This document shows positions 14,823 to 21,784 of a stretch of DNA of 21,835 nt, one piece after another. Both the position numbers and the translations under genes were made by a program. Origin of the DNA: CAZWRV01 sp964636325 (lineage in GTDB: Bacteria > Verrucomicrobiota > Lentisphaeria > Victivallales > GWF2-50-93); contig CAZWRV010000106.1 of assembly GCA_964636325.1 (NCBI GenBank), forward strand, positions 1-21,835. Direction: 5' to 3'. Within the stretch, counting starts at the first letter, position 1. Every line of letters starts with the position of its first letter. The notes beneath the pieces were generated by a model, which was given only the letters and a program-made list of their open reading frames with translations, had not been told where the DNA came from and ran no database searches.

Positions 14823-15354
14823 TTTGCACCTCCGACTCTGAAAGCAGTTTCCTCAGATTTCCCTTCGCCCTCTCGTAATGAGTCCTCGCCGATCCCAGCG
14901 ATACGCCCATCACCGCCGACGCGTCCTCTATGGTCATGTCCTGATACATCACGAGATGGATAATCTCCCGCTGCCTGGCTGGGAGGGCATCAAGAAGCTC
15001 CCTGAACCTTGCCGCCAGCCAGGCACTGTCCTGCCCTCCAGTATCCTGCTCGTCCGAATGGATTTCAGTTTTCTCCTCCGCGAACTTCGCAAGCCTCAGA
15101 AACCTCAGCCAGGCCCGCCTTCGCTCCTCTTTGGCGGTGACCCTGATGACCGAAAACAGCCAGGTCTTGAACGACGAGCGCCCCTTGAATACGGCGCGGC
15201 CTTCGAGAATCTTGAGATATGCCGTCTGCAGGACGTCCTCGGCGTCGGCCCTCCTGTGCGAGCAGCAGCTGAGAGCCCATCCAAAGCTCGACGCATGAAG
15301 CAGCTCAAGCTGCGCCCGCAGATCAATGTTGTCAAAACCGTCCACCTGAGCCAT
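14806..15354 (-). CDS. ECF (sigma-70 family) RNA polymerase sigma factor
   Basis: The 182-residue protein has region 2 (ADAEDVLQTAYLKILEG and FKTWLFSVIRVTAKEERRR, about 37-80) and region 4 (LDALPARQREIIHLVMYQDM, then IEDASAVMGVSLGSARTHYERAK as the HTH that reads the -35 element). Regions 1 and 3 are absent, as in extracytoplasmic function sigma factors. ATG 15354 is used; GTG 15345 has a better-spaced GGAAGG, while starts as far up as 15438 would add an unlikely N terminus. It overlaps the anti-sigma gene by 17 nt, giving coupled translation. The upstream region holds a motif repeated before the Spy-like gene, suggesting autoregulation. Confidence 0.92.
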   Translation of the reverse strand: MAQVDGFDNIDLRAQLELLHASSFGWALSCCSHRRADAEDVLQTAYLKILEGRAVFKGRSSFKTWLFSVIRVTAKEERRRAWLRFLRLAKFAEEKTEIHSDEQDTGGQDSAWLAARFRELLDALPARQREIIHLVMYQDMTIEDASAVMGVSLGSARTHYERAKGNLRKLLSESEVQNEGCR

Positions 15355-15388
15355 CCTTCCGTAAAATTGGTGGATCAAGAAGGCATTC

Positions 15389-15406
15389 CATATGACATGG
15401 CTAGAC
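15389..15406 (-). promoter_or_regulatory. Candidate ECF promoter motif upstream of sigma gene
   Basis: On the minus strand GTCTAGCCATGTCATATG lies 34 nt before the sigma ATG. It recurs with one substitution and a 2-nt deletion at 14373-14388 before the Spy-like gene. TGTCATA could be the -10 or -35 part of an ECF promoter; the partner box is not evident. Confidence 0.35.
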
Positions 15407-15526
15407 GTCAAATAGGAGATTAGAAGGGGAAAATGCAAGCCGGGTGCAAGATTTATGCGTCCTTAAGCCCTAGGTTTTTCCCTGCGGAAAAAAAGGCGCC
15501 CTTGCGGCGCGCAGGAGCTTTAGTAT

Positions 15527-15571
15527 GGCGACTTCGCCGAAGTCGCCAGTGCCGCCTTCGGCGAAAGCGGC
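15527..15571 (+). repeat. Two adjacent palindromes
   Basis: GGCGACTTCGCCGAAGTCGCC (15527-15547 covers the element) has 10-bp arms around a single C. It is followed by GCCGC-CTTCGGCGAAA-GCGGC (15551-15571), whose loop repeats the TTCG-CGAA core. Neither is followed by a T-run. They look like dispersed palindromic repeats. Confidence 0.6.
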
Positions 15572-15724
15572 AAACTTTGACAAAATGGCCTGCTGTCTGC
15601 CTCCTTTCATTCGATATTTATTCTTTGTGGCTCCGTGCCTTTGTGTGAGGAATAGAATTGCAATTACCCCCTTCCGTTATAAATTCTGCGTAGGGACACC
15701 GGGTTAGAGTTTCGGGTTACGGCA

Positions 15725-16972
15725 ATGGACATCCTTGAAAAGCTTTCAATCCTTTCATCCGCGGCGAAATACGACGTGTCCTGCGCCTCGAGCGGCAGCG
15801 CTAGGCGCGGCCGCAAAGGCGGGCTCGGGAACGCGTCCACCTGCGGCATCTGCCACAGCTGGGCCGACGACGGCAGGTGCATCTCGCTTCTGAAGATACT
15901 CTTCTCCAACCACTGCATCTACGACTGCGCATACTGCGTCAACCGCGCCTCGAACAGCGTCCCGCGCGCGTCGTTCACCGCCGACGAGGTTGTCGATCTG
16001 ACGATGAACTTCTACAGGCGAAACTACATCGAGGGGCTCTTCCTAAGCTCGGGTGTCATGCGCAGCCCCGCCTACACGATGGAGCAGCTCATCCTTGTCG
16101 CCGAGAAGCTCAGGAAGGTCCACAACTTCAACGGCTACATCCACATGAAGGCCATCCCCGGCGCACCGCTCGAGCTTATCACGCGCGCAGGCTTCTTCTG
16201 CGACAGGCTGAGCGTAAACATCGAGCTGCCGTCCGAAAAGTCGCTGAAGGCATATGCTCCGCAGAAGAAAAGGAACGATATCCTCGTGCCGATGTCGAAG
16301 ATCCACAGCGGCATCGCGCAGTTCAAGGCGGAGAGGAAGAAGACGAAGAAGGCGCCGCTCTACGTCCCGGCCGGACAGAGCACCCAGCTCATCGTCGGGG
16401 CCAGCCCGGAAAGCGACTCCCATATCCTCAACCTCTCGGAAAGCCTCTACGGCGCATACCGCCTGAAGCGCGTCTACTACTCGGCGTACATGCCAGTAAA
16501 CGACCTCCCCTCCTTCACCGGCGGAGAAAATCCGGATCTGCTGCGCGAGCACCGACTATACCAGGCCGACTGGCTCGTCCGCCTATACGGCTTCAGCTCC
16601 TCGGAGCTCTTCACCGAGCAGTGCCGCGACCTCGACCGCGAACTCGACCCAAAGACAATCTGGGCGCTGCGGAATCCGCAGATATTCCCCGTCGACGTCA
16701 ACACGGCCGAATATGAAATGCTGCTGCGCATCCCCGGGATCGGATTCAGATCCGCCCAGAAGATAATCTCCGCAAGGAGGTTCTCGTCGCTGCGCGAGGA
16801 GGATCTCATGAAGCTCGGCGCCGTCATGAAAAGGGCGAGGTTCTTCATCACCTGCGGCGGCAGGCCGCTTGAAAGGGCAAGCATTTCCTCCCCGGACATA
16901 AGGCTGCGCCTTCTCGGCTACCCGGCCCCCGGCGACATCATCCAGCCCGACCTATTCGCCGCAGGCGGCTAA
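15725..16972 (+). CDS. Putative DNA modification/repair radical SAM protein
   Basis: The 415-residue protein belongs to the radical SAM family known as UDG-linked (TIGR03916-type). The N terminus has KYDVSCASSGSARRG and CGICHSWADDGRCISLLK, then the [4Fe-4S] motif CIYDCAYC (Cys64, 68, 71) followed by VNR. Further family segments are FYRRNYIEGLFLSSGVM, GYIHMKAIPGAPLELI and VNIELPSEK. The C-terminal part has a helix-hairpin-helix, LLRIPGIGFRSAQKI (about 343-357), for DNA binding. In many genomes the gene neighbours a uracil-DNA-glycosylase-like partner; none is present on either side here. The exact reaction is unknown. No strong ribosome site is seen before ATG 15725. Its stop overlaps the stop of the convergent exonuclease gene by a few bases. 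Confidence 0.92.
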   Translation: MDILEKLSILSSAAKYDVSCASSGSARRGRKGGLGNASTCGICHSWADDGRCISLLKILFSNHCIYDCAYCVNRASNSVPRASFTADEVVDLTMNFYRRNYIEGLFLSSGVMRSPAYTMEQLILVAEKLRKVHNFNGYIHMKAIPGAPLELITRAGFFCDRLSVNIELPSEKSLKAYAPQKKRNDILVPMSKIHSGIAQFKAERKKTKKAPLYVPAGQSTQLIVGASPESDSHILNLSESLYGAYRLKRVYYSAYMPVNDLPSFTGGENPDLLREHRLYQADWLVRLYGFSSSELFTEQCRDLDRELDPKTIWALRNPQIFPVDVNTAEYEMLLRIPGIGFRSAQKIISARRFSSLREEDLMKLGAVMKRARFFITCGGRPLERASISSPDIRLRLLGYPAPGDIIQPDLFAAGG

Positions 16973-17505
16973 TACTGCAGCTTATCCAAGGCCATGCCGA
17001 ACAGGCTGGACGTCACCTCTACGTCGTTGAGCGCCCTGTGCGAGACGCCGTCACGGAAGGCGAAGCCGAAAAATGCGGACAAATTGCCCAGGCTGTAGCT
17101 CGGCAGGCCTGGAAACACTTTCTTGATCACGCCGATGGAGTCCAGCGTCCTGCCGCTCCAGAGAGGAAGCCCGTCACGAAGCAGGCCCTCCTGCAGGAAG
17201 GCCAGGTCGAATTCCGCATGGTGCGCGACCAGGATGCTGCCGTCCGCGAACGAGAGGAAGTCCTGCGCGACTTTGGAAAATGGCGGAGCTCCGGCGACCA
17301 TCGCGTCGGTGATCTTGTGGACGGACACGGCGGCATAAGGTATCGGCCTCTCAGGATTCACCAGAGAGTGGAAGCTGCGCACCGTCCCGTCCGTCTCATG
17401 GCGCAGCGCCGCAATCTCCACAATGCGGTCCTGCTGCGGCGACATGCCGGTCGTCTCAACGTCGAACACCGTGAACGGGCCGTGGGACTGCCAGGTTGGA
17501 GACAT
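16969..17505 (-). CDS. DnaQ-like 3'-5' exonuclease (DEDDh)
   Basis: The 178-residue protein is a stand-alone DEDDh exonuclease domain: Exo I FDVETTG (about 14-20), Exo II VAHHAEFDLAFL (about 93-104) and Exo III-epsilon SHRALNDVEVT (about 155-165). All catalytic Asp/Glu/His residues are present. Proteins of this size are either the Pol III epsilon proofreading subunit or a separate repair exonuclease; it is shorter than E. coli DnaQ (243) and lacks a C-terminal polymerase-binding tail, so a separate exonuclease is a fair possibility. It is tail-to-tail with the radical SAM gene, the stop codons overlapping within CTAA. No clear ribosome site precedes ATG 17505, and the upstream region is AT-rich. 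Confidence 0.9.
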   Translation of the reverse strand: MSPTWQSHGPFTVFDVETTGMSPQQDRIVEIAALRHETDGTVRSFHSLVNPERPIPYAAVSVHKITDAMVAGAPPFSKVAQDFLSFADGSILVAHHAEFDLAFLQEGLLRDGLPLWSGRTLDSIGVIKKVFPGLPSYSLGNLSAFFGFAFRDGVSHRALNDVEVTSSLFGMALDKLQY

Positions 17506-17772
17506 GTTATTCGTTATTAGTTATATAGTTATTGAGCCAATTTGTCCAGATGTCAGTGTTCAGGTGTCAGCAAAATGAAAAAAGCTATTATCCCTTGAGC
17601 CAATTTCAAAATGCGGTTGAGCGCGGCTCAACCCTCCGCAGTTTGTATATATTCCGAGCTCGGAGGGCGAAGCCGAGCTGAGCCGTTTTCAGAGTTTTGA
17701 AATTGGCTCCCTTGTTTTTCCCTGGATTTACTGAAACCTGGGATGCAAAACTCAGTTATGCAATCACCTCTG
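17506..17772. other. Intergenic region with MITE-like element
   Basis: This 267-nt gap between two minus-strand genes holds AT-rich TTATT/TAGTTAT repeats next to the exonuclease start and a TTGAGCCAATTT copy near 17535. A similar TGAGCCAATTT starts the MITE-like element at 17598. No gene or clear terminator is seen. Confidence 0.5.
17598..17708. mobile_element. 111-bp MITE-like element with 14-bp terminal inverted repeats
   Basis: The ends AGCCAATTTCAAAA (17598-17611) and TTTTGAAATTGGCT (17695-17708) are perfect inverted repeats. CCCTTG occurs immediately outside on both sides (17592-17597 and 17709-17714), a candidate 6-bp target duplication. The interior holds GGTTGAGC-GCG-GCTCAACC followed by CTCCG, and a later CGGAGGG that can pair with CCCTCCG. 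It encodes no protein. The internal hairpin also occurs at 7030-7048. An isolated palindromic repeat without mobility is the alternative. Confidence 0.5.
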
Positions 17773-19818
17773 TCAGTTGCTGTTCGACTTGAAGTAGGCG
17801 GCCATGGCGTTCTTCATGTCCTCGGCGGTCATGGGGGTCAGCGCCTTTGATGCGCCCATCTCGACCTTCATTTCGGGAGGGAGGTCTTCAAGGAACTTCG
17901 AGGGGGACTGCTTGGACGTCTTCCCGTAGCGCATCCTTTCCGCGGCCCAGGTCATGGTTATTGTCCGCCTCGCCCTAGTGATCGCGACATAGAAGAGGCG
18001 CCTCTCCTCCTCGTCCGAATCGTCGCTGTCCTTCATGGAGCGTTCATGCGGGAACACATTCTGCTCCATGCCGCTGATATAGACGTGCGCAAACTCGAGC
18101 CCCTTCGCGGAATGCACGGTCATGAGGTTGACCGCGTCCTTCGCGCCGCCGGAGTCCTCCTGCACCTTGTCGCTGTCGTCGAGGAGCGAGAACTTCTCCA
18201 AAAAGTCGGTTAACGAGAGCGACACCCCCGAGCTCATCTCCGTCCTGGACGCCAGGTTGAGAAGCTCCATGACGTTCTCGAACCGGCTCTGAGCCTCCTG
18301 GCGGTCCCTGTATATCTTAAGCAGACCGTCCAGGTAGCCGCAGTCCCGGAGGTATCCTTCGAGCTTGCGGTAGATGTTGCCGGGCTCGGAGAACGGCTCC
18401 TTCCACCTGGCGAAGGCGGACGCCAGGCCGCGCGCGGACTCGGCGGCCTTCGATGCGAGCTTGGAGACGAAGCGTTCGTCGCCGATCAGGGCGCTCATCG
18501 GAACCTGCGTCTCCCCGCGCAGCCTCTTTAGGTCGCCTATCGCCTTGTCCCCGATCCCGCGCGGCGGAACACCGATTATCCTCAGGAAGCTCTGGTCGTC
18601 GTTCGGATTGACGATCAGCTTCAGGTATGCGACGGCGTCGCGGATCTCGCGGCGCTCGTAGAAGGAACGGCCGCCGATGAGCCTGTATGGGATTTCCCGG
18701 CTCCGGAGCGCGTCCTCTACGGACCGGGACTGGTGGTTCGACCGGTAGAGGACGGCGAAGTCGTTGTATGAGACCCCTCCCCCCTTGAACATCGCCTCGG
18801 CTATCGACGCGGCGATGTAAGAGGCCTCGTCCTCCGCGCTGGCGGCGTTGATCACCTTGATGCTTTCGCCCTCGCCTTCCTCGGACCAGAGATGCTTCCC
18901 ATGCCGGCACGGTATGCGGGATATGATGCTGTTCGCCGCGTTCAGGATCATGTTCGTCGAGCGGTAGTTCTGGTCGAGGACCACGGTGCGGCAGCCCGGA
19001 TAATGGTCGGGGAACTCCAGTATGTTCCTTATTTCCGCGCCGCGCCAGCCGTATATGCTCTGGTCGTCGTCGCCGACGACGCAGACGTTCATGGCCTTGC
19101 CGGCCAGGAGCTTCACCAGCTTGAACTGCACCTTGTTCGTGTCCTGGTATTCGTCGACGAGTATGTACTTGTATTTGTCCTGGTATTTCATAAGGACATC
19201 GGGGAAGTCCTGCAGTATCCTGACGGCGAATAGGAGTAGGTCGTCGAAGTCGAGCACGTTCTGCAGCTCGAGGATCTGGTTGTAGCGTTCGAAGACGAAG
19301 GAAAGCGCGTTCTCGAACTCGTTGTCGGAATTCTTCCTCAGTGCGACCGGACTCTGGAAGTTGTTCTTCGCGCGGCTGATCAGCGCCAGGAAGAGCGGCG
19401 CGTTCACCGCATCCTTGTGTATGTCGCAGTCGGCGGCGGCCTGGTTTACGACCGCAAGCTGGTCGGTCTCGTCGGCGATCGTGAAGTTCGGAGTGAAGCC
19501 CAGGACCTTGATCTCCTTCCTGAGCAGCCTGGAGCAGAACGAGTGGAAGGTGCCGAGGAAGACCTTCGAGACGTCCTGCCTGAGCCCGAGCGACCTGAGG
19601 CGCATCCTCATCTCCTCGGCCGCCTTGTTCGTGAACGTCATCCCCGCGATGTTCTCCGGCGGGATACCGTTGTCGACCATGTTGGCGATCCTGTAGGTGA
19701 TGACGCGCGTCTTGCCGGTGCCGGCACCCGCGAGCACGAGCAAAGGACCAACCGTGCACGATACCGCCTCGAGCTGGCGCCGGTTCAGCGCCTCCCTTAT
19801 CAATGGTGAAACCTTCAT
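17773..19818 (-). CDS. UvrD/Rep/PcrA-family SF1 DNA helicase
   Basis: The 681-residue protein has the full SF1A motif set: NRRQLEAV (Q motif), LAGAGTGKT (Walker A, about 29-37), GMTFTNKAAEEM (Ia), VDEYQDTN (Walker B, about 220-227), GDDDQSIYGWRGA (III), LDQNYRS (IV), MTVHSAKGLEFAHVYI (V) and EEERRLFYVAITRARR (VI). It is a 3'-5' ATP-driven helicase/translocase acting in nucleotide excision repair, mismatch repair or restart of stalled forks. The length is nearer to Rep (673) than to UvrD (720), and the C terminus lacks a long UvrD/PcrA tail, so Rep or UvrD cannot be decided. ATG 19818 starts the conserved N terminus; no strong ribosome site is seen. It lies 295 nt after ruvA on the same strand. 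Confidence 0.95.
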   Translation of the reverse strand: MKVSPLIREALNRRQLEAVSCTVGPLLVLAGAGTGKTRVITYRIANMVDNGIPPENIAGMTFTNKAAEEMRMRLRSLGLRQDVSKVFLGTFHSFCSRLLRKEIKVLGFTPNFTIADETDQLAVVNQAAADCDIHKDAVNAPLFLALISRAKNNFQSPVALRKNSDNEFENALSFVFERYNQILELQNVLDFDDLLLFAVRILQDFPDVLMKYQDKYKYILVDEYQDTNKVQFKLVKLLAGKAMNVCVVGDDDQSIYGWRGAEIRNILEFPDHYPGCRTVVLDQNYRSTNMILNAANSIISRIPCRHGKHLWSEEGEGESIKVINAASAEDEASYIAASIAEAMFKGGGVSYNDFAVLYRSNHQSRSVEDALRSREIPYRLIGGRSFYERREIRDAVAYLKLIVNPNDDQSFLRIIGVPPRGIGDKAIGDLKRLRGETQVPMSALIGDERFVSKLASKAAESARGLASAFARWKEPFSEPGNIYRKLEGYLRDCGYLDGLLKIYRDRQEAQSRFENVMELLNLASRTEMSSGVSLSLTDFLEKFSLLDDSDKVQEDSGGAKDAVNLMTVHSAKGLEFAHVYISGMEQNVFPHERSMKDSDDSDEEERRLFYVAITRARRTITMTWAAERMRYGKTSKQSPSKFLEDLPPEMKVEMGASKALTPMTAEDMKNAMAAYFKSNSN

Positions 19819-19867
19819 GCCGCTATATAATCTCTTTGTTTTAAACTTCTATGCTTTAAGCGTTTAT

Positions 19868-20001
19868 AAAATCCAAATACCCAAGCACCAAATTCCAAAT
19901 AAATCTCAAGCTTCAAAATCCAAACTCTGAATCGCGTCGTTTGGGATTTGTGAATTAGAATTTATTTGTGATTTGGAATTTGGAGATTGGAATTTTGGGT
20001 T
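19868..20001. repeat. AT-rich imperfect inverted repeat
   Basis: The left arm (about 19868-19925) is built from AAATCCAAA, CCAAATTCCAAAT and AAATCTCAAG-like units. The right arm (about 19939-20001) holds their complements, GATTTGGAATTTGGAGATTGG and similar, separated by CTGAATCGCGTC. The arms pair imperfectly over roughly 55-60 nt. The whole 295-nt gap between ruvA and the helicase gene otherwise has no gene. Such AT-rich Lego-like units are often seen between genes of environmental PVC-type genomes; this is an impression, not a search result. Confidence 0.55.
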
Positions 20002-20113
20002 GACAAGTGAACGCGTTGAGGCGCGGAATGCGACTTGCACGCGGCGGGCGCTGCCCGTTTTAATATGAATTCAGCAAATGGGCGTAGTTCACTGGATATT
20101 TACCGTTCGGTCT

Positions 20114-20719
20114 TCATGTGTTAAGCTGGCCGAGGGCCTTGCGGATCATGTTCTCCGTCGTGCATTCCTCCGGCGGAAGCGACTTGGCGAGCTCATGGAC
20201 GGCCTTCGCCGCGGTCTCGTACTTGAAGCCTAGCTGAACCAGCGCCAGGACGGCGTCCTCGGCCGATTTTGCGGCCTTGTCCGGAATCTTCCCGCCGAAC
20301 GCCGCCTCCGGAGAGACCGACTTGATCTTGTTCTTGAGCTCCAGGACCATCCTCTCCGCCGTCTTCTTGCCGATTCCGCTGATCTTGCTCAGCACCTTCA
20401 CATCGCCGTTGGCGACCGCGGCGCAGAACGACGGCACGGTCATCGAGCTCAGAACGTTCAACGCGAGCTTCGGCCCTATGCCCGAAACCGACATCAGTAT
20501 CTCGAAAAGCTGCCTCTCGTCCTTCGTGGCGAACCCGTAGAGCTGGATCGCGTCCTCCCTGACGTTCATGTAGGTCAGCAGGCGAACCTCGGCCCCCGGC
20601 CGCGGCAACTTGTCGAACGTGCTCATCGGGATGAACACCTGGTAGCCCACGCCGCCCACGTCCACTTGCGCCTCCGTAAGCGACACCTCACTCAGCAAAC
20701 CCTTGAGGCTGCATATCAT
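20114..20719 (-). CDS. ruvA: Holliday junction DNA helicase subunit RuvA
   Basis: The 201-residue protein matches RuvA (E. coli 203). Domain I is an OB fold (MICSLKGLLSEV; VGGVGYQVFIP; LLTYMNVREDAIQLYGF). Domain II has the two helix-hairpin-helix motifs VSGIGPKLALNVLS and ISGIGKKTAERMVLELK that bind the junction. A flexible linker leads to domain III (AEDAVLALVQLGFKYETAAKAV), which binds RuvB. RuvA tetramers hold the four-way junction for branch migration in recombinational repair. GGGAGA about 7 nt upstream fixes ATG 20719. ruvB and ruvC are not adjacent here; the upstream neighbour is nadC, 174 nt away. Confidence 0.97.
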   Translation of the reverse strand: MICSLKGLLSEVSLTEAQVDVGGVGYQVFIPMSTFDKLPRPGAEVRLLTYMNVREDAIQLYGFATKDERQLFEILMSVSGIGPKLALNVLSSMTVPSFCAAVANGDVKVLSKISGIGKKTAERMVLELKNKIKSVSPEAAFGGKIPDKAAKSAEDAVLALVQLGFKYETAAKAVHELAKSLPPEECTTENMIRKALGQLNT

Positions 20720-20781
20720 ATCGATTCTCCCATGCTTGTTCCCACGGTGAAATTTATTGGAAATTGCTTCGCATTCTGAGG

Positions 20782-20809
20782 AACCTTCGATACCGAGGTA
20801 TCGAAGGTT
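20782..20809. repeat. 13-bp perfect palindrome between nadC and ruvA
   Basis: AACCTTCGATACC (20782-20794) and GGTATCGAAGGTT (20797-20809) are perfect complements around GA. It lies between nadC and ruvA, both read on the minus strand, and has no T-run on that strand. A dispersed palindrome or a transcript-stabilising hairpin is more likely than a terminator. Confidence 0.65.
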
Positions 20810-20893
20810 TCCAAGGGTTCAGAGCAAAACCGAAAAACCGCAACCGCCTCGCGGCGAGCATCTTTGGACGGATTATTCCCGGCGACTCAGGCA

Positions 20894-21775
20894 TTAGGCC
20901 AGATTCCTATCCGGCCTAATTTCCATGGAGATGTCGGCGGCCTTGACGGAATGCGTCAGCGCGCCGGAGGAGACGAAGTCGACGCCTATCCGTGCGATCC
21001 TTGGAAGGCGGCCGATCGTTATTCCGCCGCTGGCCTCCAGCTTCGCCCTGCCGGCGACGATCCTGGCCGCCTCGGCCATCTTCTTATAGTCCATGTTGTC
21101 CAGGAGGATGCGGTCCGCGCCGGAGTCAAGGGCCTTGCGGACATCGTCCAAGGTGTCGGCCTCGACCTCGACTTCAAGCTTGGGGAACTTCATCCTGGCC
21201 GCCCGGACCGACCTGGCGATTCCGTCCGGGCCCAGCATTCCGGCCAGCTCGCGGTGGTTGTCCTTTATCATTATCATGTCGTAGAGGCTGGCCCTGTGGT
21301 TTGTCGCACCGCCGACAGCCACGGCGTACTTCTCGAGGTTGCGCCAGCCGGGGGTGGTCTTTCTGGTGTCGAGGATCACAGTTCCCGTGCCTTCGACCGC
21401 CATCGAATACGATCTTGCGGTTGTGGCGACCCCGCAGAGGCGCTGGAGGAAGTTCAATGCGGTCCTTTCCCCGGAGAGAAGGGCGCGGGCGTTCCCGCGT
21501 ATCTCGGCCATTATCGCGCCTTTGCGGCAGAATTCGCCTTCCTTCGCGAACGCCTTGAACGCAGCTTTCCGATCGAGCGCCTTGAAAACGGCCTCCGCGA
21601 CCGGCAGCCCTGCGCAGACGCAGTCCTCCTTCGCGAGAAGGACGGCGGACGCCTTCATCCCGCGAGGAATCACGGCGAGGCTCGTGGCGTCGCCGGAACC
21701 GATGTCCTCTTCAAGCGCCATACGGATCAGCGCCCGTATTCGCTTCCAGTCAAGCCCGGGTATCCGGCTCTTCAT
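20894..21775 (-). CDS. nadC: Nicotinate-nucleotide pyrophosphorylase (quinolinate phosphoribosyltransferase)
   Basis: The 293-residue protein is a typical NadC. Motifs in order are ALEEDIGSGDAT (N-terminal), GERTALNFLQRLCGVAT, DTRKTTPGWRNLEKYAVAVG then GATNHR (PRPP and quinolinate binding Arg/Lys/His), MIKDNH, VEVE, ILLDNM, LEASGGI and GVDFVSSGALTHS. It converts quinolinate and PRPP to nicotinate mononucleotide, CO2 and PPi in de novo NAD synthesis. The ribosome site GAGGAG, 6 nt before ATG 21775, is the tail of repeat B (21785-21835), so the repeat forms the gene's leader. nadA and nadB are not in the window. ruvA follows on the same strand. Confidence 0.97.
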   Translation of the reverse strand: MKSRIPGLDWKRIRALIRMALEEDIGSGDATSLAVIPRGMKASAVLLAKEDCVCAGLPVAEAVFKALDRKAAFKAFAKEGEFCRKGAIMAEIRGNARALLSGERTALNFLQRLCGVATTARSYSMAVEGTGTVILDTRKTTPGWRNLEKYAVAVGGATNHRASLYDMIMIKDNHRELAGMLGPDGIARSVRAARMKFPKLEVEVEADTLDDVRKALDSGADRILLDNMDYKKMAEAARIVAGRAKLEASGGITIGRLPRIARIGVDFVSSGALTHSVKAADISMEIRPDRNLA

Positions 21776-21784
21776 TGTGAACTC

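Larger units (their letters stand above)
15355..15724. other. 370-nt divergent intergenic region, ECF operon / radical SAM gene
   Basis: The region separates the minus-strand ECF operon from the plus-strand radical SAM gene. It holds the shared ECF-type motif (15389-15406), two palindromes (15527-15547 and 15551-15571) and AT-richer sequence with a CTTTGTGGCTCCGTGCC-type stretch. A TTGACA at 15577-15582 has no -10 box at a fitting distance. No further gene is supported. Confidence 0.5.

Noticed and set aside
15577..15582. TTGACA as -35 box for the radical SAM gene
   Set aside because: No acceptable -10 box occurs 16-18 nt downstream.
18317..19759. Long minus-strand frame inside the helicase gene
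   Set aside because: It is the shifted frame of the helicase; it is very rich in Arg, Gly and His, while the helicase frame has all SF1 motifs.
20045..20061. CGGGC-GCT-GCCCG followed by TTTT, terminator-like on the plus strand
   Set aside because: Both neighbouring genes are on the minus strand, where no T-run follows; there is no plus-strand transcript for it to end.
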